DNA from: Muribaculaceae bacterium
Lineage (GTDB): Bacteria > Bacteroidota > Bacteroidia > Bacteroidales > Muribaculaceae
Length of the DNA stretch: 8,748 nt
Direction of reading: 5' to 3'
Assembly: GCA_009775375.1 (NCBI GenBank)
Contig: VSPO01000129.1
Span: 1 to 8,748, forward strand
Under the pieces are notes generated by a model. The model was not told the origin of the DNA. It was given only the letters and a program-made list of their open reading frames with translations, and made no database searches. The translations under genes and the position numbers were made by a program. The number at the start of each line of letters is the position of its first letter. Positions within the stretch are counted from its first letter, which is position 1. Below are positions 1 to 6,401 of the stretch, one piece after another.

Positions 1-75
1 CCGCTGGGATGCCGTTTTGGCGTTGGTCTGACAGACCGACCAAATCAGTGTGCCGTTGCTATAGGTGAGTAGTTA

Positions 76-102
76 CTATGATATGCAACTCTATGCTATG
101 CA
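76..102. repeat. Short direct repeat, period 15 nt
   Basis: CTATGATATGCA (76-87) is followed by CTATGCTATGCA (91-102), which match at 11 of 12 positions. The array then runs into the palindrome CATATG (101-106). It sits at the left edge of the GC-rich repeat patch. No function can be read from it; it could be an operator-like site or simple slippage. Confidence 0.35.
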
Positions 103-107
103 TATGA

Positions 108-169
108 GACTGAGCGCGGACGGAAGCGGCAATTATTGCCGCGCACTTAACCGCCCTCCGGCGCGAACG
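108..169. repeat. GC-rich hairpin repeat, copy A
   Basis: This is the first of two diverged copies of a ~62-nt unit. It begins GACTGAGCGCGGAC and ends GCGCGAACG. Its core is a near-perfect hairpin: GCGGCAA at 126-132 pairs with TTGCCGC at 136-142 across a 3-nt loop. By eye it matches copy B (231-293) at roughly 80 percent, with a few 1-nt indels. The patch is clearly richer in GC than the AT-rich intergenic DNA around it. Open frames crossing it are short and lie on both strands, so I do not treat it as coding. It may be a REP- or MITE-like dispersed element or part of a structured RNA; I cannot tell which. Confidence 0.6.
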
Positions 170-199
170 GACTCGATTGGACTCGGGGCGGACGGTAGT

Positions 200-220
200 C
201 GCAGGCCGGAACGTCCTGCG
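200..220. repeat. Hairpin between the two repeat copies
   Basis: CGCAGG (200-205) and CCTGCG (215-220) form a perfect 6-bp stem with a 9-nt loop. It lies in the ~60-nt spacer between copies A and B, which also holds GGACTCG twice (169-175, 179-185; a third is in copy B at 241-247) and GCGGACGG (188-195, also 116-123 in copy A). The spacer therefore seems built from the same sequence vocabulary as the repeat units. Confidence 0.45.
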
Positions 221-230
221 CTCCATGTTG

Positions 231-293
231 GACTGAGTGCGGACTCGACGCGGCAATAAATTGCCGCGCACTGAACCTCCTCCTGCGCGAACG
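231..293. repeat. GC-rich hairpin repeat, copy B
   Basis: This second copy begins GACTGAGTGCGGAC and ends GCGCGAACG, 123 nt downstream of copy A. Its central hairpin is perfect: CGCGGCAA (249-256) pairs with TTGCCGCG (261-268) around a TAAA loop. Stem sequences are conserved between copies while loops differ (TTA against TAAA), as expected if the hairpin is what matters. It is followed by the palindrome CGAATATTCG (292-301) and by a possible third, truncated start of the unit (GACTGA at 306-311, then GTGCGACAC at 320-328). Confidence 0.6.
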
Positions 294-322
294 AATATTC
301 GGCACGACTGAACATCACAGTG

Positions 323-369
323 CGACACAAAAAAAGCGCCGCTTTTTGCGTGGCGCTTTTTTTGTGTCG
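323..369. terminator. Bidirectional rho-independent terminator
   Basis: This is a perfect 18-bp inverted repeat, 323-340 against 352-369, around an 11-nt loop. Each arm has a GC core (GCGCC/GGCGC) flanked by a run of seven A on the left and seven T on the right, so either strand gives a stable hairpin followed by a U-tract. On the minus strand it lies about 58 nt past the glnN stop codon and would end the dapF-dapL-glnN transcript. On the plus strand it would stop anything transcribed from the left of the window, including across the repeat patch. Confidence 0.88.
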
Positions 370-418
370 TAGAATTATTTTTAGCTGTCTTCAAAAATAA
401 CTTGGTAGAATTATTTTT
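369..418. repeat. 14-nt direct repeat downstream of glnN
   Basis: GTAGAATTATTTTT occurs exactly at 369-382 and again at 405-418, a 36-nt period. The first copy abuts the terminator arm and the second ends 10 nt before the glnN stop. The likely origin is a small local duplication in the 3' untranslated region. No function is evident. Confidence 0.55.
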
Positions 419-427
419 TATGATTAC

Positions 428-2614
428 TTAGCGGATGAAGAGGAGCTCTCTGTATTTGGGGAGAGGCCAGATTTCATTGTCGACCATCAGTTCGAGCGAG
501 TCGATGTGCGTGCGTATCTCTTCCATGAGGGGGGCTACCTTGTCGTGGTATGCTATAGCCTTTTCACGTTCGTTTGGCTTGCGGTTTGCAACGTGACGCT
601 CTGCAACCATTCTTTCGACGAGAGCCTTGATGTCGCGCATATGACCAGAGATCTTTTCAATTGAATCCAAGTCGCCGCCACCAATTTTTTGAGCAGCCTG
701 ATCATCAAACAGTGCCTTTATCTTGTAGACATTGTCGAGAAGCAATCTTTGATAGGAGATGGCAGCCGGGATGATATGGTTGATTGCAAGATCGCCAAGG
801 ACACGACTTTCAATCTGAAGTTTCTTAGAATACATCTCCCATTTCACTTCGTTTCTTGCCTCCAATTCCTTTTTCGAGAACAGCCCCGTGCGTTCGAACA
901 TTCCTACACTTGATTCAGACATGTATGAATCGAACATCAACGGCGCAGATGATTCAACATCAAGGCCACGACGTTTGGCTTCCTCTTTCCATTCATCGCT
1001 GTAGCCATTTCCGTCAAATTGGATTGCACGCGATTTAATTATATTCTCACGCGCCTCGTCAAGGAGCACTTTATCGAGCTGCTCACCCTTCTCCAGACGA
1101 CGGTCAACGCGGTCGGCAAAACCGGCCAATTCATCAGCGACAGCCGCATTGAGTGCAATCAAAGCAGACGCACAGTTGGCAGAAGAACCCACAGCACGGT
1201 ATTCAAAACGGTTGCCTGTGAAAGCGAACGGGCTTGTGCGGTTGCGGTCGGTGTTATCAATCATCAACTCCGGAATCTGATTGACATCAAGACGCATACC
1301 TCCTTTTCCCTGAAGGATGATCGCGTCAGTCTCATTTTTCTCAATGCTATCGAGAATCTCATTGAGCTGACTTCCAAGGAACATAGAAATGATAGCCGGT
1401 GGAGCCTCATTTGCGCCAAGACGGTGGGCATTAGTGGCCGTCATTATGGAGGCCTTCAGCAAAGCGTTGTGCTTGTGGACAGCAGCCATCACATTGCTGA
1501 CAAATACAATAAATTCAAGATTCTGACGTGGCGTCTTGCCAGGGGAGAACAAGAGTTTACCCGTATCGGTGCCAAGACTCCAGTTGTTGTGCTTTCCGCT
1601 ACCATTGATTCCTGCGAAGGGTTTTTCATGAAGGAGCACCCTGAAATTATGACGACGGGCCACCTCATTTATGACTGACATAAGAAGCAGGTTGTGGTCG
1701 TTGGCAAGATTGGCCTCCTCAAAAATAGGAGCAAGCTCAAACTGATTAGGAGCCACCTCATTATGACGAGTCTTTGCCGGGATACCGAGCCTGTGGCATT
1801 CAATCTCAAGATCAAGCATGAAAGCCTCTACTCGGCTTGGGATTGCACCGAAATAGTGGTCTTCAAGCTGCTGGTTCTTGGCGCTTTCGTGTCCCATTAG
1901 TGTTCTTCCTGTCATCACGAGGTCGGGGCGCGCAGCATACAACGCTTCGTCTACAAGGAAATATTCCTGTTCCCATCCAAGATAGCTCAAAACGTGTTTG
2001 ACATTCTCATCGAAATACCTTGCAACCCTTGTAGCCGACTTGTCGACAGCGTTGAGAGCTCGGAGCAAAGGGGTCTTATAGTCGAGACTTTCACCGGTGT
2101 AGGAGATGAAAATCGTTGGTATGCACAAAGTGTTGTCAACAATAAAAGCCGGAGAAGAGATATCCCAAGCCGAATATCCACGAGCCTCAAACGTGTTTCG
2201 GATTCCACCATTGGGGAAGCTTGAGGCGTCAGGCTCTTGCTGGACGAGCAATTTGCCAGTGAAAGTCTCAATCACGCCACCCTTGCCATCGTGCTCGATG
2301 AAGGCATCATGCTTTTCTGCGGTGCCTCCGGTCATCGGCTGAAACCAGTGGGTGTAATGACGAGCACCCTGCTCCACAGCCCAACGCTTCATGCCTTCCG
2401 CCACACTATCGGCCACTTCCCTATTGAGAGGCTCCTTGTTATCGATAGCTTTCACGAGAGCCTCATACGTAGGGCGGGGAAGATATTCAAACATCTTCTG
2501 ACGGTTGAACACCTTTTCAGCATAATACTTATCAACTCTTTCCTTTGGCATTTCGACCTTTACGGCCTTTCTGGAGGTAGCCTCCTCCACGCTTTTGAAT
2601 CTTAGATTTGACAT
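428..2614 (-). CDS. glnN: Glutamine synthetase type III
   Basis: ATP-dependent cytoplasmic ligase making glutamine from glutamate and ammonium, the entry point of nitrogen assimilation. The 728-residue length fits GSIII (about 700-730) and is far above GSI (~470) or GSII (~370). The GSIII hallmark HYTHWFQPMTGGTAEKHD is at 86-103. Catalytic features seen are WEQEYFLVD (214-222; E215 and E217 likely metal ligands), HNEVAPNQFELAP (284-296; E286 and E293), NGSGKHNNWSLG (337-348; H342 as in the NGSGxH nucleotide/metal loop) and NRTSPFAFTGNRFEYR (458-473; E471 and R473). A GSIII-specific N-terminal region precedes the catalytic core, and a C-terminal helical region of ~150 residues follows it. It is the last gene of dapF-dapL-glnN, starting 5 nt after the dapL stop, so probably co-transcribed. 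GSIII family members form double-hexamer dodecamers. The gene looks intact; the ATG start follows the usual family N-terminus. Confidence 0.97.
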   Translation of the reverse strand: MSNLRFKSVEEATSRKAVKVEMPKERVDKYYAEKVFNRQKMFEYLPRPTYEALVKAIDNKEPLNREVADSVAEGMKRWAVEQGARHYTHWFQPMTGGTAEKHDAFIEHDGKGGVIETFTGKLLVQQEPDASSFPNGGIRNTFEARGYSAWDISSPAFIVDNTLCIPTIFISYTGESLDYKTPLLRALNAVDKSATRVARYFDENVKHVLSYLGWEQEYFLVDEALYAARPDLVMTGRTLMGHESAKNQQLEDHYFGAIPSRVEAFMLDLEIECHRLGIPAKTRHNEVAPNQFELAPIFEEANLANDHNLLLMSVINEVARRHNFRVLLHEKPFAGINGSGKHNNWSLGTDTGKLLFSPGKTPRQNLEFIVFVSNVMAAVHKHNALLKASIMTATNAHRLGANEAPPAIISMFLGSQLNEILDSIEKNETDAIILQGKGGMRLDVNQIPELMIDNTDRNRTSPFAFTGNRFEYRAVGSSANCASALIALNAAVADELAGFADRVDRRLEKGEQLDKVLLDEARENIIKSRAIQFDGNGYSDEWKEEAKRRGLDVESSAPLMFDSYMSESSVGMFERTGLFSKKELEARNEVKWEMYSKKLQIESRVLGDLAINHIIPAAISYQRLLLDNVYKIKALFDDQAAQKIGGGDLDSIEKISGHMRDIKALVERMVAERHVANRKPNEREKAIAYHDKVAPLMEEIRTHIDSLELMVDNEIWPLPKYRELLFIR

Positions 2615-2619
2615 ATCTA

Positions 2620-3864
2620 TTATTTAGAATTGTGTGTTTTTAATTTTTCAATGAGACGCGACATGGCTTTCTCGGTGTTTTCACGGGAATTAAAACCGGT
2701 CATTCTTACATAGCCCTCCCCGTTAGAACCGAAACCGGAGCCGGGAGTAGTGGAGAAACCAAATTCATGAAGGAAATATCCAAACAATTCCCAAGAATCC
2801 CTGCCATCACCTGCAGAGGCCCAGACATAAGGAGAGTCTTGTCCGCCAAATGCCTTGAATCCAATCTCTTCAAATGCGGCCTTGATGATCTTTGCGTTTC
2901 CAAGATAATAATCCGTAGCCGCCTTAACGTCGTGCTGTCCGCCGGGAGTATAAATCGCCGCCGCACCTTTCTGCGAAACGTAGGAGCAACCGTTGAATTT
3001 GGTGGTCTGACGACGGTTCCACAATGCATTAAGACTTACAACGGAGCCATCCGAATAATGCGCCATTATACTTTTCGGCACAACAGTATATCCACATCGG
3101 ACGCCAGTGAATCCAGCAGTTTTCGAGAAGCTTCTGATCTCAATAGCCACTTCCGAAGCCCCCGGAATCTCATAAATGGATCGGACAGCATCAGGGGTTC
3201 TTACAAACGCTTCATAAGCAGAATCAAACACGATAAGACTGCCATTCGATCGTGCATACTCCACCCATTTTTGCAAGTCGTCTCTTCCAATTGCCTCACC
3301 AGTAGGGTTATTGGGGAAACAAAGGAATATGATATCTACTTTTTCATCCGGCACGGAGGGCAGGAATTTGTTTTCAGGGCCACAGCCGAGATAGTGCAGC
3401 CTGCTCCACTTACCATCAACCAAGTCTCCCGCCCTGCCATCAATGACACTGTCGTCGACATAGACAGGATAGGAAGGATTCATGACGGCCACAGTGCATT
3501 CCTTGGAATAAATGTCCCCAAGATTGCCAATATCGCTTTTGGCGCCATCGCTGACAAAGATATCGTCGGGGCTTATATCTATCCCTCTGTTTCTGTAATC
3601 ATTAAGAGCAATTGCATCTCTCAAAAAGGGATAGCCTTGCTCCGGGCCATAACCTCTAAAGGTGGCTGAGTCTGTCAATTCTCCGATAGCGTCGCGCATA
3701 GCCTTTGCCACACTTGGGAATAGAGGCAGCGTGACATCGCCGATATCCATCCTTATCACTTCAGCCTCCGGATTCCGAGACTTGAACTCCGCAATCCTGC
3801 GTCCCACCTCCGAAAAGAGATAGGAGACCGGCAACTGTTGGAAATTATCGTTTGCAAGAATCAT
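2620..3864 (-). CDS. dapL: LL-diaminopimelate aminotransferase
   Basis: PLP-dependent class I/II aminotransferase converting L-tetrahydrodipicolinate plus glutamate to LL-2,6-diaminopimelate and 2-oxoglutarate. It replaces the DapD/DapC/DapE steps of lysine and meso-DAP synthesis. Its 414 residues match the ~410 of DapL. The N-terminus (NDNFQQLPVSYLFSEV, 5-20) and IGDVTLPL (41-48) are typical of the family, as is TFRGYGPEQGYPFLRDAI (68-85), the DapL substrate/PLP loop. Further motifs are CFPNNPTGE (182-190), DSAY (214-217; Asp to the pyridine nitrogen, Tyr to the PLP oxygen) and SFSKTAGFTGVRCGY (245-259) with the Schiff-base lysine K248. RMTGFNSREN (387-396) probably carries the carboxylate-binding arginine, R394. 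It sits between dapF (40-nt gap) and glnN (5-nt gap). It is unlikely to be a generic aspartate aminotransferase, given the GYGPEQGY signature and the dapF neighbour. Confidence 0.96.
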   Translation of the reverse strand: MILANDNFQQLPVSYLFSEVGRRIAEFKSRNPEAEVIRMDIGDVTLPLFPSVAKAMRDAIGELTDSATFRGYGPEQGYPFLRDAIALNDYRNRGIDISPDDIFVSDGAKSDIGNLGDIYSKECTVAVMNPSYPVYVDDSVIDGRAGDLVDGKWSRLHYLGCGPENKFLPSVPDEKVDIIFLCFPNNPTGEAIGRDDLQKWVEYARSNGSLIVFDSAYEAFVRTPDAVRSIYEIPGASEVAIEIRSFSKTAGFTGVRCGYTVVPKSIMAHYSDGSVVSLNALWNRRQTTKFNGCSYVSQKGAAAIYTPGGQHDVKAATDYYLGNAKIIKAAFEEIGFKAFGGQDSPYVWASAGDGRDSWELFGYFLHEFGFSTTPGSGFGSNGEGYVRMTGFNSRENTEKAMSRLIEKLKTHNSK

Positions 3865-3904
3865 AAATGCAATTTTTACCTATATTTTTTCAGTCATTTT
3901 ATTC

Positions 3905-4777
3905 TCAAATAAAGAAATATCCTTCCGCTATGAATTCAGCTCCGCCTCGCATGAAGACGTGGCGAGAGTCGGGGTCGTATTTAATATGAAGCGTACCTCC
4001 AAGAAGCTCCACATCGACTTCATTATCGGACAGTCCCTTCAAAATGGCGGCAACAGCCGTGGCACAAGCACCCGTGCCGCATGCAAGGGTCTCTCCGGAC
4101 CCTCTTTCCCACACCCTCATTCTGATGTGCTGCCTGTCTATTATCTGAGCGAACTCGATATTAGCACGCTGTGGAAAAAGGGAGGAAAATTCCATAATCT
4201 TGCCGTAATGGAAAATGTGTCGGTCGGATATTTCATCGACGAACACCACTCCATGCGGATTACCCATGCCAATAGCCGTCACTTGAAAAATTTCGTCATC
4301 GACATTTATGGTCTCATCTATCATCATAGAGTCGGGGTCGCCGGAGGCAGGCACCTCTCCCCTCTTAAGAAAAGCCTCGCCCATGTCGACCGTCACTTCA
4401 TCCACCCGTCCATCCACAAGATGAAGATGAAGCACTTTAATTCCCGCCAAAGTCTCAAGGTCGATTATTTTTTTATCAGTAAAGCCCTTGTCGAATAAAT
4501 ATTTGGCGACACATCTCGAACCATTTCCACACATTTGAGCCTCCGAACCGTCGGCATTGAACATTCTCATACGAAAATCGGCATTGGAGGAGGGAAGAAT
4601 CGCTATCAACCCGTCGCTGCCAATGCCGAAATGTCGGTCGCTGATTTTACGAGATAAGTCCGGAAGATCAGTGGTATCTGTGTTTAGAGAGGTGGGAGTG
4701 CCCAGCGCATCGACATATATGTAGTCATTGCCGGCGCCCTGCATTTTAGTGAAGTATATTCCTCTTTTCTCAGGCAT
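3905..4777 (-). CDS. dapF: Diaminopimelate epimerase
   Basis: Cofactor-independent epimerase interconverting LL-DAP and meso-DAP in the cytoplasm, the step directly after DapL. It supplies meso-DAP for peptidoglycan and lysine. The 290 residues are close to the usual 270-285. The two catalytic cysteines are present in their family motifs: C83 in NADGSEAQMCGNGSRC (74-89) and C233 in ERGSGETLACGTGACA (224-239). Other conserved blocks are FTKMQGAGNDYIY (9-21), HFGIGSDGL (49-57) and MGNPHGV (171-177). The ATG start gives a short MPEKRGIY lead before the conserved FTKMQGAGNDY block, as in relatives. It is the first gene of the dapF-dapL-glnN operon, with a canonical Bacteroidota promoter about 70 nt upstream. 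No sign of damage. Confidence 0.97.
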   Translation of the reverse strand: MPEKRGIYFTKMQGAGNDYIYVDALGTPTSLNTDTTDLPDLSRKISDRHFGIGSDGLIAILPSSNADFRMRMFNADGSEAQMCGNGSRCVAKYLFDKGFTDKKIIDLETLAGIKVLHLHLVDGRVDEVTVDMGEAFLKRGEVPASGDPDSMMIDETINVDDEIFQVTAIGMGNPHGVVFVDEISDRHIFHYGKIMEFSSLFPQRANIEFAQIIDRQHIRMRVWERGSGETLACGTGACATAVAAILKGLSDNEVDVELLGGTLHIKYDPDSRHVFMRGGAEFIAEGYFFI

Positions 4778-4849
4778 ATATATGATTTTTTACCTTTAAG
4801 TATCCTCTGAGAGTGTGTTTAAAATTAATCCACTCGTAGAAACAATGCG

Positions 4850-4880
4850 CAAAATTACATAAAATTATGAATTTGGCAAA
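4850..4880 (-). promoter_or_regulatory. Sigma-ABfr promoter of dapF-dapL-glnN
   Basis: Read on the minus strand, TTTG (4877-4880) is followed after exactly 19 nt by TAATTTTG (4850-4857). This is a perfect match to the Bacteroidota housekeeping -33/-7 consensus (TTTG, then TAnnTTTG). Transcription should start near 4842-4846, giving a leader of roughly 65-70 nt before the dapF ATG. No attenuator or riboswitch-like fold is evident in that leader. AAAGG lies about 15 nt before the ATG, too distant to be a convincing Shine-Dalgarno. Confidence 0.8.
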
Positions 4881-5002
4881 GAAATTTCATAAAAATTTTT
4901 CTTTTTGTTAATGTTAAATTTCATCAGTTGACAATTTGACCATCAAATACCGAATACTGCAAACAAATATCCATCTCAATCTCATATTTGCCGATATATG
5001 AT

Positions 5003-6172
5003 TCAAGTAATCAGTTGCACTGTGACATTGTCAGAAATCATGACACCCTCAGGCGTCAAGCATAATCTGCCACCATCAACTACCAATTTCCCCTCCTTAA
5101 TCATACTATCAGCATTGTTTTCAAGAATTTTCAATGCCACTTCACCAAAATCACTTACGAACTCCGAGAGATCCAACCCCTCCCTCATCCTGAGACGAAG
5201 CATTATTCTTTCCTCTGCCAACTGCACAGAATCAAGGCATTCCTCTTCATAAAAATGAGTATTGGCGACATCTCCTCGTGCTGAAATCCCATCCGATGAA
5301 GAATTGAAAAATGAGATATAGTCTTTTATATTTGCCGAATTCCAACGTCTGACGGACTTGCCGTCGTAGGAATGAGCCGACGGACCAATTCCAAGGTAGG
5401 GATTACCCAGCCAATATCGCTTATTATGGATTGATTCATAGCCGGGCATGGCATAATTCGATATTTCATATGGCAAATATCCATTCTCAGAAAGGACATT
5501 GGTCAGAATCTTCCACATACTCAAGCATTCCTCCTCATCAGGAAAAGAAAGTTTGCCAGCCTCCCTTAAAATCGAAATCGGAGTCTTTTCCTCAAACATC
5601 AATGAATAAGCAGATATATGCTCAGGCCTTAATGATAGCGTCCGTCGGACAGTTGATATCCAGCTCTCCATTGTCTGCCCGGGAAGTCCAAACATCAGAT
5701 CGACGCTGACGTTCCGAAACATACTCCTTAATATATGATAGGACTCAATGGCCTTGCTTGAATCATGGTTGCGCCTTATAGCCTTTAACTCCCCATCATC
5801 CAGCGACTGGATTCCCATACTCACCCTGTTGACACCCGCATCTTTCCAAATCCGCGCCTTGCAGGCATCAACATCCTCCGGATTCACCTCAATAGTGAAT
5901 TCGCTCCAATCGCCCTCTTTTTTTACTAATTCACGGACACCACACACAAGATTCAGGAAACTATCCTGCGGCATAACCGATGGCGTGCCTCCTCCTATAT
6001 ATAATGTGTCGGGATTAAATCCTATTTCTTCAATCCTGCAATCGAGCTCATTAATCAATGCAAGAACCAAAGCATCCCAATCAGCCTTATCGGACCGAGT
6101 GCTGAAAAAATCGCAATATATGCACTTTGAATGACAGAAAGGGACATGGATATATATTCCGGACTTATACAT
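5003..6172 (-). CDS. hemW: HemW-family radical SAM heme chaperone
   Basis: Radical SAM protein of the HemW branch, often mislabelled as oxygen-independent coproporphyrinogen III oxidase. HemW proteins bind heme and are thought to deliver it to target proteins. The 389 residues suit the family (~375-390). The Fe-S motif is YIHVPFCHSKCIYCDF (7-22), with C13, C17 and C20 as C-x3-C-x2-C. The residue two past the third Cys is Phe, as in HemW, whereas HemN has an extra Cys there. The SAM-binding glycine motif is YIGGGTPS (58-65). HNKRYW (249-254) fits the HNxxYW motif linked to heme binding. YEISNYA (235-241), GIGPSAHS (261-268) and a C-terminal HemN_C-like winged-helix region (about 310-385) follow. 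It lies 225 nt upstream of dapF on the same strand, but dapF has its own promoter. It is divergent from fusA2. A role in handling acquired heme is inference, since many Bacteroidales cannot make heme. Confidence 0.93.
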   Translation of the reverse strand: MYKSGIYIHVPFCHSKCIYCDFFSTRSDKADWDALVLALINELDCRIEEIGFNPDTLYIGGGTPSVMPQDSFLNLVCGVRELVKKEGDWSEFTIEVNPEDVDACKARIWKDAGVNRVSMGIQSLDDGELKAIRRNHDSSKAIESYHILRSMFRNVSVDLMFGLPGQTMESWISTVRRTLSLRPEHISAYSLMFEEKTPISILREAGKLSFPDEEECLSMWKILTNVLSENGYLPYEISNYAMPGYESIHNKRYWLGNPYLGIGPSAHSYDGKSVRRWNSANIKDYISFFNSSSDGISARGDVANTHFYEEECLDSVQLAEERIMLRLRMREGLDLSEFVSDFGEVALKILENNADSMIKEGKLVVDGGRLCLTPEGVMISDNVTVQLIT

Positions 6173-6251
6173 GACGATATGAATATGTGAGAGTGTGCGA
6201 GAGAGGATGAGAACATCAACTTCTCCGCGAAATTAATAAAAAAATTAGAAA

Positions 6252-6267
6252 TATGTTTTTTAACATA
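6252..6267. repeat. Small palindrome between hemW and fusA2
   Basis: TATGTT and AACATA form a perfect 6-bp inverted repeat around TTTT. It lies about 80 nt upstream of hemW and 135 nt upstream of fusA2. It could be an operator half-site pair, but in such AT-rich DNA chance is a real alternative. Confidence 0.3.
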
Positions 6268-6325
6268 CTCCAAAATGAAAGCCGTTATCATTTTTTTTAC
6301 TAAATTGCGTCACTTTTCAAAAGCG

Positions 6326-6357
6326 AGGCATTTGATAAAACCATTGTCAAAATGCCT
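6326..6357. promoter_or_regulatory. 32-nt hairpin or operator before fusA2
   Basis: AGGCATTTGA (6326-6335) and TCAAAATGCCT (6347-6357) are inverted repeats. They form an 8-bp perfect outer stem, then one bulged A (6349), then 2 bp, with an 11-nt loop. The element ends 44 nt before the fusA2 ATG. No T-tract follows on either strand, so it is not a simple terminator. It may be a 5' leader hairpin affecting mRNA stability or translation, or a dimeric regulator site. Confidence 0.45.
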
Positions 6358-6401
6358 GCAACGTGAAACCAAGCGAGATTAAACTTAAAATCTTAATCCA
6401 A

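Larger units (their letters stand above)
6173..6401. promoter_or_regulatory. Divergent hemW/fusA2 intergenic region
   Basis: AT-rich 229-nt region that must carry both divergent promoters and any control of fusA2. No element pair as good as the dapF promoter is visible. For hemW the best -7 candidate is TAATTTCG (minus strand, 6228-6235; 5 of 6 consensus bases) without a matching -33. For fusA2 only weak candidates occur, such as TAAATTGC at 6301-6308. A missing -33 would fit activator-dependent transcription, but that is inference. Two inverted repeats (6252-6267, 6326-6357) are listed separately. No Shine-Dalgarno precedes either start. Confidence 0.45.

Noticed and set aside
23..43. TTGGTC/GACCAA inverted repeat near the left edge as a terminator
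   Set aside because: The stem is only 6 bp with an alternative overlapping pairing (GGTCT/AGACC), and no T-tract follows.
1..72. Open plus-strand frame from the window edge ending at TAG 70-72, possibly the tail of a gene to the left
   Set aside because: Only 23 codons, with no recognisable C-terminal motif; other frames here are also partly open, so there is no support for calling a partial gene.
59..394. Minus-strand 111-codon open frame and two shorter plus and minus frames across the repeat patch
   Set aside because: They run through hairpin repeats and the terminator, overlap on both strands, have Arg/Ser-rich translations without motifs, and seem a by-product of high GC.
1019..1678. 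219-codon plus-strand open frame antisense to glnN
   Set aside because: It lies wholly inside the intact GSIII catalytic core and shows no motif, so it is a shadow frame.
2767..3669. 300-codon plus-strand open frame antisense to dapL
   Set aside because: dapL is complete with all catalytic motifs. The antisense translation has no recognisable domain and mirrors codon bias of the real gene.
6363..6401. GTG start giving fusA2 a 13-residue N-terminal extension
   Set aside because: The extension is not part of the family N-terminus, and MKIYKTDEIKNIALLG from the ATG at 6402 fits relatives. Neither start has a Shine-Dalgarno.
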